From NCBI RefSeq assembly GCF_004027225.2, contig NC_044288.2:4060719-4124718 (forward strand): DNA of 64,000 nucleotides. Reading direction: 5' to 3'. The notes below the pieces were generated by a model, which was not told where the DNA came from, did not search any database, and was given only the letters and a program-made list of their open reading frames with translations. The DNA comes from Strigops habroptila (taxonomy: Eukaryota; Chordata; Aves; Psittaciformes; Psittacidae). This document shows, piece by piece, positions 58,480-64,000 of the stretch. Position numbers and translations under genes: made by a program. Positions within the stretch are counted from its first letter, which is position 1. Each line of letters opens with the position of its first letter.

Positions 58480-58698
58480 CTGTAGGTTTTATGAAGCTCC
58501 ACAACCTTCTCCTCGAGCTCTTTTGTCTGGTTTGGGGCCAGTTTGAACTCAGTGATGTAATCTGGGCCGTGCAGGTCGGGATCGTAGTCTCCCAGCTCAG
58601 ACTGGACCGTGTAGGAACCCAGCAGAGCCAGAGTGGCAAAGGAACAGGGCAGCCGCCCCGTGAGGATGTCTTGTCTGAGCTGAAGACACAAGTAATAC
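58480..58698 (-). CDS. EPB41: Protein 4.1R exon 8, FERM F2 lobe
   Basis: 219 nt, phase 2 to 2; acceptor TTTCCCCCCCAG, donor CAG|GTAAGG. It contains [20 protein letters not shown] and [15 protein letters not shown], the acyl-CoA-binding-like F2 lobe. Exon 8 sequence in human is implicated in glycophorin C binding. A CR1 insertion begins only about 60 bases upstream of the acceptor. Confidence 0.97.
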
Positions 58699-58757
58699 CT
58701 GGGGGGGAAAGCAAAATACCATGTACAGAGAACAGGGAAACTTGAGGATCAAACAGA

Positions 58758-59254
58758 GTCCAACCTGGCCTTGAACACTGCCAGGGATGGGGCAGCCACA
58801 GCTTCTCTGGGAAAAGTCTGTGCCAGCGCCTCAGCACCCTCACAGGGAAGAGCTTCTGCCTCAGAGCTCATCTCAATCTCCCCTCTGGCAGGTTAAAGCC
58901 ATTCCCCTTGGCCTGTCCCTACAGGCCCTTGTCCAAAGCCCCTCTCCAGGTTTCCTGGAGCCCCTTTAGGCACTGGAGCTGCTCTAAGGTCTCCCCTTCA
59001 GGAGCCTTCTCTTCTCCAGGCTGCCCCAGCCCAGCTCTCTCAGCCTGGCTCCAGAGCAGAGCTGCTCCAGCCCTCGCAGCAGCTCCGGGGCCTCCTCTGG
59101 CCTCGCTCCAGCAGCTCCACGTCCCTCTTGTGCTGTTGCCCCAAAGCTGGATCAGGACTGCAGGGGGGGTCTCACAGAGCGCAGCAGAGGGGCAGGATCC
59201 CCTCCCTGAGCTGCTGCTCACACTCTGGGGGTGCAGCCCAACATACAAGCAAAA
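58758..59254 (-). mobile_element. CR1 LINE fragment lacking its 3' terminus
   Basis: Reverse copy from AGTCCAACCTGGCCTTGAAC to CTGAGCTGCTGCTCACACTC. The terminal GGGACCTT part is missing. It starts about 60 bases from the exon 8 acceptor. Confidence 0.92.
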
Positions 59255-59492
59255 CCTTGGTTTTCAATAAAAATTGACTTTTCTATACAAACCCCTGCAT
59301 GCCAGGACTATAAATGATGCTGCTTTATACATGTGGACCTCAGCGGAGAGCAGGAGCATCCCACACATCCACTCAAAACAAACCAACCCCTCCAAACTAA
59401 GAAGACAACGGATCTCCTTGCTGAAGGATGGGAAAGCACCCAAATGTTAACACTTTCTACCCAATATTCAGTGCTTTGTTGAGGGCACTTAC

Positions 59493-59568
59493 CTGGTTAT
59501 GTCCTCTGTCAGCTGCGCAGGGTCCGGGGGGTAAAACTTGACATTGAAGGTAAAATCCGAGGGGCCTC
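59493..59568 (-). CDS. EPB41: Protein 4.1R exon 7, FERM F1/F2
   Basis: 76 nt, phase 1 to 2; acceptor TAATGGCAG, donor CAG|GTAAGTG. The peptide has [20 protein letters not shown], identical to human over that stretch. The preceding GGPSD differs from human GVPWN at equal length. The pyrimidine tract is modest. Confidence 0.96.
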
Positions 59569-60472
59569 CTGCCATTACAAAGAAGAGCTTGAGAAGAATA
59601 AACACCCCACAACACCTTCGTGACAGTCAGGTTAAACTCAGCACAACACAAGAATCAATCTCTGGATGAAACCAACACCAAGACAGGAAGAGCTTTACAA
59701 GTCTAGACCTAAATGTTTTAATACAGCAAATCTTGTACAAGCACTAACTGGAGCAAGGATCCCCATAATCCCTCCTAGAAGTGGCATTATAAGTGGTATG
59801 GACAGTCCAGGTGACTGGAAATCCTCTCATTTTCTGGAAAAGAAACCCATTTACCCACTGAAAATAGCCCTGACCCATGAAGCACTCAGAGTAATTCCCC
59901 CAGTTACAACTCCCCCCTTTAACACTTGCCAACGTGATGTCTCTGTCAGCAAGAGGAGACATCCCTGTGCTTGACGTGCTCAGAGACTGATCCCAATCTC
60001 AACCAGGGAAGAGGGGGGATGTAGCACTCATGTATTTAGAGCTTATGCAACGCCACAACAGGGATTAAACACAAGGCATGTTATTTTCATCACACACAGC
60101 TCTAACCAAGTTATTCCAAGAAGACATCTTAGGTAGCAGAGGTTACCTAAACCAGCAGACGTTGGTGTACACATATGCATACATACATTCAACATATACT
60201 GAACGTATGTATTTGCCATTTAACCCATCTCAGGGGACCAGATTCCACAGGGAACTGGTTGCTCATTACACTTACTAACTGAATCCTACCTGCCCAGCAC
60301 AGCCAGAGCAGCTCTTGCCCTTTGGGTGCTATCAACTCAAAGAGAAGTTGATGGGAGCAGGAGCTTTCCCTGCTCCACAGCCCTGCAGCACTTCCCCCCT
60401 CATCTGTACTTAAGGACACGCTTTGTTCTGCACCCCCCCAAAAGCACACATCTAACAGTATTGTGCTGTCGT

Positions 60473-60556
60473 AAACCAGTATTCTACTTCCATAAAGCAG
60501 TATTTCACTTTCCTAAAACAACATTTTACTTTCATAAACCAGTATTTTACTTCCAA
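60473..60556. repeat. 21-bp minisatellite, four copies
   Basis: Four diverged units of AAACCAGTATTTTACTTCCAT type starting at 60473, 60494, 60515 and 60536, an exact 21-bp period. Intronic. Confidence 0.85.
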
Positions 60557-61161
60557 AGGAGTCAGGTTTGCTCCTGAGAGAACACAAAAGCCTTTGTAAT
60601 TTATTTAACTGTGACACTACCCTCATCTTGAACCAATTCAGTGCTAGCAGACCTTAAAATACAGCTTTGGAGAGCATCTGGTGTTTGCCCTGATACTACT
60701 CAAGCTATTTATCATTCCAGTGCTCCTATTTGGACCCCAAAACAGTCTCAGAGTCCATCAAACCTTACTACAGACACAGCTTTCCTCAGGCTCTCCCAAG
60801 CTCCTTTGAGATGTGCACTGTTGCCACTGGCACCTCTTTTCCCATCCTCCAAGAAGGAGCAGATCTCCTGTTCCAGCATCCCATGGCAGCAAGGACACTG
60901 TGGGTTTGCATAGGGGGAACACACCCCAAGCTGTTTTTTCCCAAGGAAATGACATCTTTTCCTAAATCTAGAGCATCACTAAGTACTTAGGAAGGAGGGA
61001 AAGGATGCACACATTGCTTGAACATGTGCTGATCCCTGCCAGACACCCTCACTTGAATTATCACCCCTCTTTAAGCCCCCGGGATGGCCCCCAAAGCCAC
61101 ACTTGTTTAGGGAAGAAGGGAGGAACCACACACATCCACACGATCCATTCCATCTACTTAC

Positions 61162-61204
61162 CATGAACCTGCTTCTTTATTTCTTTGGCAGGATCCAGCC
61201 ATGT
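61162..61204 (-). CDS. EPB41: Protein 4.1R exon 6, FERM F1 lobe
   Basis: 43 nt, phase 0 to 1; acceptor ATCCTCTTGCAG, donor CATG|GTAAGTA. It encodes TWLDPAKEIKKQVH (human TWLDSAKEIKKQVR). It is the most 5' EPB41 coding exon in the window. The exon carrying the band 3-contacting LEEDYF region was not found up to base 64000, so it lies beyond the edge. Confidence 0.95.
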
Positions 61205-61442
61205 CTGCAAGAGGATAAAAACATTCCCAGTTTAACAGAGGTTCCAGAGACACCACAGAAACCTGAAAATCCCTAAAAATACAGCAATGGGACACAAAGA
61301 CAGCCATGGAAACTGGAGATGGGGTGATTCTCACAGCTTAACCTCCAGTCTGTGGTCTTGGTGGGTGCATTTCCCACCTTTCATCGACCAAGTACTCATA
61401 GGGGGAGGCAAGAGGAACAGGAGAAAATAAATAGAGCAGCAT

Positions 61443-62076
61443 CTCATAGAATGGTTTGGGTTGGAAAGGACCTGCCAACCCCCTGCCATGGGCAGGGACA
61501 CCTCACCCTAGACCATGTCACCCAAGGCTCTGTCCAACCTGGCCTTGAACACTGCCAGGGATGGGGCAGCCACAGCTTCTCTGGGCACCCTGTGCCAGCG
61601 CCTCAGCACCCTCACAGGGAAGAACTTCTGCCTTGTATCTAACCTGAACTTCCCCTGTTTCAGTTTGAACCCATCACCCCTTGTCCTATCGCTCCAGTCC
61701 CTGATGAACAGTCCCTCTCTGCATCCTTGTAGCCCCCTTCAGACACTGGAAGCTGCTCTGAGGTCTCCACGCAGCTTCTCTTCTCCAGGCTGAACAGCCC
61801 CAATGTTCTCAGCCTGTCTCCATACGGGAGCTGCTCCAGCCCCTGATCATCCTCGTGGCCTCCTCTGGGCTTGCTCCAACAGCTCCATGTCCTTATGCTG
61901 AGGACCCCAGCCCTGCACACAGTGCTGCAAGTGGGGTCCCACAGAGCAGAGCAGACGGGCAGGATCCCCCCCCTTGACCTGCTGCTCACGCTCCTGTTGA
62001 TGCAGCCCAGGACACGGTTGGTTACAAGCACCCAGCAGCAGGTCGCAGCCACACACGAGGGGCACTTCCACAATAT
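61443..62076 (-). mobile_element. CR1 LINE 3' fragment
   Basis: Reverse copy of about 630 bases from TCTCATAGAATGGTTTGGG through GGGATGGGGCAGCCACAGCT to CAGCCCAGGACACGGTTGGT. Its middle part (GAACTTCTGCCTTGTATCTA) differs from the other copies, so it is an older or different subfamily. Confidence 0.93.
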
Positions 62077-62161
62077 TGTGTTGGGGTTTTTCTCCAGAAC
62101 CTTTCAAAATAGGCAAAGGGGATGTTTGCATTCATTTTAGGCAGCCTCTCCCCACACTTAC

Positions 62162-62213
62162 CCCTTCAGAACAAGGATTGCCGAGACCTTGTATCATTAG
62201 CCATGGTTTTTAA
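62162..62213 (-). other. EPB41: Possible 52-nt poison exon of EPB41
   Basis: A segment between an excellent acceptor (CTGTTTTCACTTGTATTTCAG) and an excellent donor (AGGG|GTAAGTGTG). Read in the phase exon 6 needs, it gives 15 codons and TGA. It is not a multiple of three, so inclusion would truncate the protein in the FERM domain. It contains ACCATGG in a strong start context, but that frame also stops at the same TGA. Could be a regulated unproductive exon or a chance pair of sites. Confidence 0.3.
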
Positions 62214-63181
62214 CTGAAATACAAGTGAAAACAGCCAATTGCTGGGCAAGGCTGGATTCTCTTCCAGGAATGTGACATAAACTCAGTCCCTTTTAAGTAT
62301 GACTCAAGTTTCTAGTAATTATCTCAGCTACAAACTTTAGAAATACATCCTTTTTCCTCCCATCTCTGTCATTTGGAGCTTTGGAGGATGGTGGTGCCTA
62401 CCCTGCAGGAGGTCAGGGCCTGCCTGCACAAGGAGAGAGCACGGTGCTAACAGCCCTCCTGGAGAGGCTACATTAAACCACTCTCTTCATTTTCACAAGC
62501 CCTGAGCAGGATTTGGACATCCAGGTCTCCCGAGGTGAAGGAATTAACTCACTGAATCCCCCAAGCTAATCTGTTTTGAGCAGAAGGACGTGTAACTTCA
62601 CGGCAGGGACACTGCAATACTTATATTTAATCTTATCTTTTTACGTGCTTGCCCCTCTAACCTACAAAAATGGGGATAGAAAATCCATTTCAAAGGCAGA
62701 GATGCCACTTGCTGTGTTTTAAGGGCCACTGTTTTAGGCAGACCATCTCCGTGTCCAGGACTGCTCGTCACTGCCCAGGGTGCAGTCGTGCATCCCCAGC
62801 ACTCATCCTGCCCGAGCCAGCAGACAATGGAGGGCACAGCAATTAGCAGCACTTTCATCCACGCTGAGAAATGAAGGGTTGGAAACAATCCTCCCTTTCA
62901 GAGCAGGAAGAGCATCAAGCTCCTTTGGTGCTGAGCAGCTGCTCTATCCGCTGTCCCACTCTCCTGTTCCCACTGGCACCCTCTGCTAGTCCCATGGGAG
63001 AAAATTCCCATCCCCAGAAAGGTTTATTCCATGAAAATCCAAGTGGAAATGCTGCATTCAACCTTTCCCTGTCCAGGAATACACACAAGCATCTCTGGTC
63101 TGCTCCACACAGCCGTGGGGACAGAAGTTCATCTGTTGGTTTCATATTAAGATCATTTTATAATCTTTTATAAGATTATAG

Positions 63182-63274
63182 CCTAGTGGAAGGTGTCCCT
63201 GCCCATGGCAGGGGGTTGGAACTGGAGGAGCTTTAAGGTCCCTTCCAACATAAACCACTCTTGGATTCTATGAT
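63182..63274 (+). mobile_element. CR1 LINE 3' stub
   Basis: Sense copy from CTAGTGGAAGGTGTCCCTGC to GGTCCCTTCCAACATAAACC, ending TTGGATTCTATGATC. Confidence 0.9.
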
Positions 63275-64000
63275 CACTTCTACCTGTGAATCAGTAACTC
63301 ACTGCCAGGTCTTATTTGAAGTTAAGGCAGGAGAGAGATGGAGCTTCAGGTTTCAAATGGTGCTTTCCCCCATCAGAGCAAACCAGATTTCCAGCAAGCA
63401 GCTTCCTCTGCCCTGGAGCTAAACCCACTCCCAGCAGCTTCACCTCCTCAGCTCCTGGGTGAGGGGGAGCCAGTGCACAGCACAAGTGGGAGAAGTTGAG
63501 CTGCTCCAACTCTTTCTCTCTCAATTGGGTCTAAAAGTGCACCTCTGCCTCCCCCTGCAAGCACATCAAACTGCCAGAGGGCAAAAGTCCAGGTTATACA
63601 CATGGAAGGAAATTTGACGTACAAGAAAACAGTCAGACACCAGAGACAGTAAAACCAAACCCAAGACAGAGCTCTGCCTGCCTCAAATAGTGATAGGGTG
63701 TTATTCTGCCTCTTTATTAACAATTCACACTTATATTTATGAAGTCTTTAATGCTAAATGTCTGTCAGCCACAGTAACCTGGCCCAGAAGTGATTCTGCA
63801 GGTGAAGCATGGGTACAGTCAGATCATGGACAACCTATCTGGTCTAAAGGACATAAAAGGGTCCCTTGATTTCAGTTCAGTACACTGTTGGCTTCTGGAA
63901 ACAGAGCTTGAGTAATTGCTTGAGTTAAAGCATAACCAAGGGTTTAAAAGATAAGACACTGCTTGAGTCTAACCAAACAAAGCCCTTACACTGAAACCAT

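Larger units (their letters stand above)
58699..64000 (-). other. EPB41: EPB41 introns between exons 5 and 8
   Basis: Three CR1 copies and a 21-bp minisatellite lie here. The possible 52-nt exon at 62.2 kb is listed separately. No FERM exon 5 or 4 sequence was found, so the window ends within intron 5. Confidence 0.6.

Noticed and set aside
61205-64000. Search for EPB41 exons 4 and 5 (band 3-contacting region)
   Set aside because: No sequence encoding LEEDYF-like or KVSLLDDT-like peptides was seen on the - strand; they must lie outside the window.
1-64000. CRISPR arrays, tRNA or rRNA genes, bacterial operons, retroviral genes
   Set aside because: None seen. Tandem repeats here are simple repeats or minisatellites without unique spacers, and no tRNA A/B box pair was noticed by eye; a tRNAscan or Infernal run would be decisive.

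Overview
The window is vertebrate, most likely avian, nuclear DNA. At least 15 CR1 LINE fragments of the kind that dominates bird genomes lie in both orientations. The two recognisable genes, TMEM200B and EPB41, are convergent neighbours, as they are in other amniotes as I recall them. The species cannot be fixed from sequence alone.

Left part (1 to about 20.1 kb). No gene was recognised from 1 to 4.8 kb. A CpG island at about 4.86-5.64 kb ends in a consensus splice donor and probably holds the first exon of TMEM200B (+ strand). The TMEM200B coding sequence lies in one exon at 11821-13098 and encodes a 425-residue two-pass membrane protein. The presumed 6.3 kb intron carries a degenerate GC-rich minisatellite, a CR1 stub and a 515 bp (CCCTTT)n tract just before the coding exon. 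About 6.7 kb of intergenic DNA follows, with CR1 fragments and a second pyrimidine tract that abuts a 34-nt exon-like segment.

Right part (about 20.1-64 kb, - strand) is the 3' two thirds of EPB41, encoding protein 4.1R, the linker between the spectrin-actin skeleton and membrane proteins. All constitutive coding exons from classical exon 6 (FERM domain) to exon 21 (stop codon) were found, with consistent phases, plus a 3' UTR of about 4.3 kb. Exons 1-5 lie beyond base 64000. Order on the - strand: FERM (exons 6-11), FERM-adjacent region (12), 16 kDa region (13-15), spectrin-actin-binding domain (16-17), C-terminal domain (18-21).

The most interesting content is a set of extra exon candidates that keep frame but have no counterpart I know in mammalian 4.1R. 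Three tandem homologous Glu-rich phase 1-1 exons lie between exons 12 and 13. A 51-nt exon, an 84-codon stop-containing exon ending in a hydrophobic tail anchor, and a 441-nt acidic exon lie between exons 17 and 18; each opens in the phase exon 17 requires. If used, they would give 4.1R isoforms with longer acidic linkers, or isoforms lacking the C-terminal domain and anchored in a membrane. The three-copy TGCATG element behind exon 16 and a GC-AG intron after exon 10 are also noted.

Exon calls are from reading splice sites, phases and protein similarity from memory. No alignment or RNA evidence was available.
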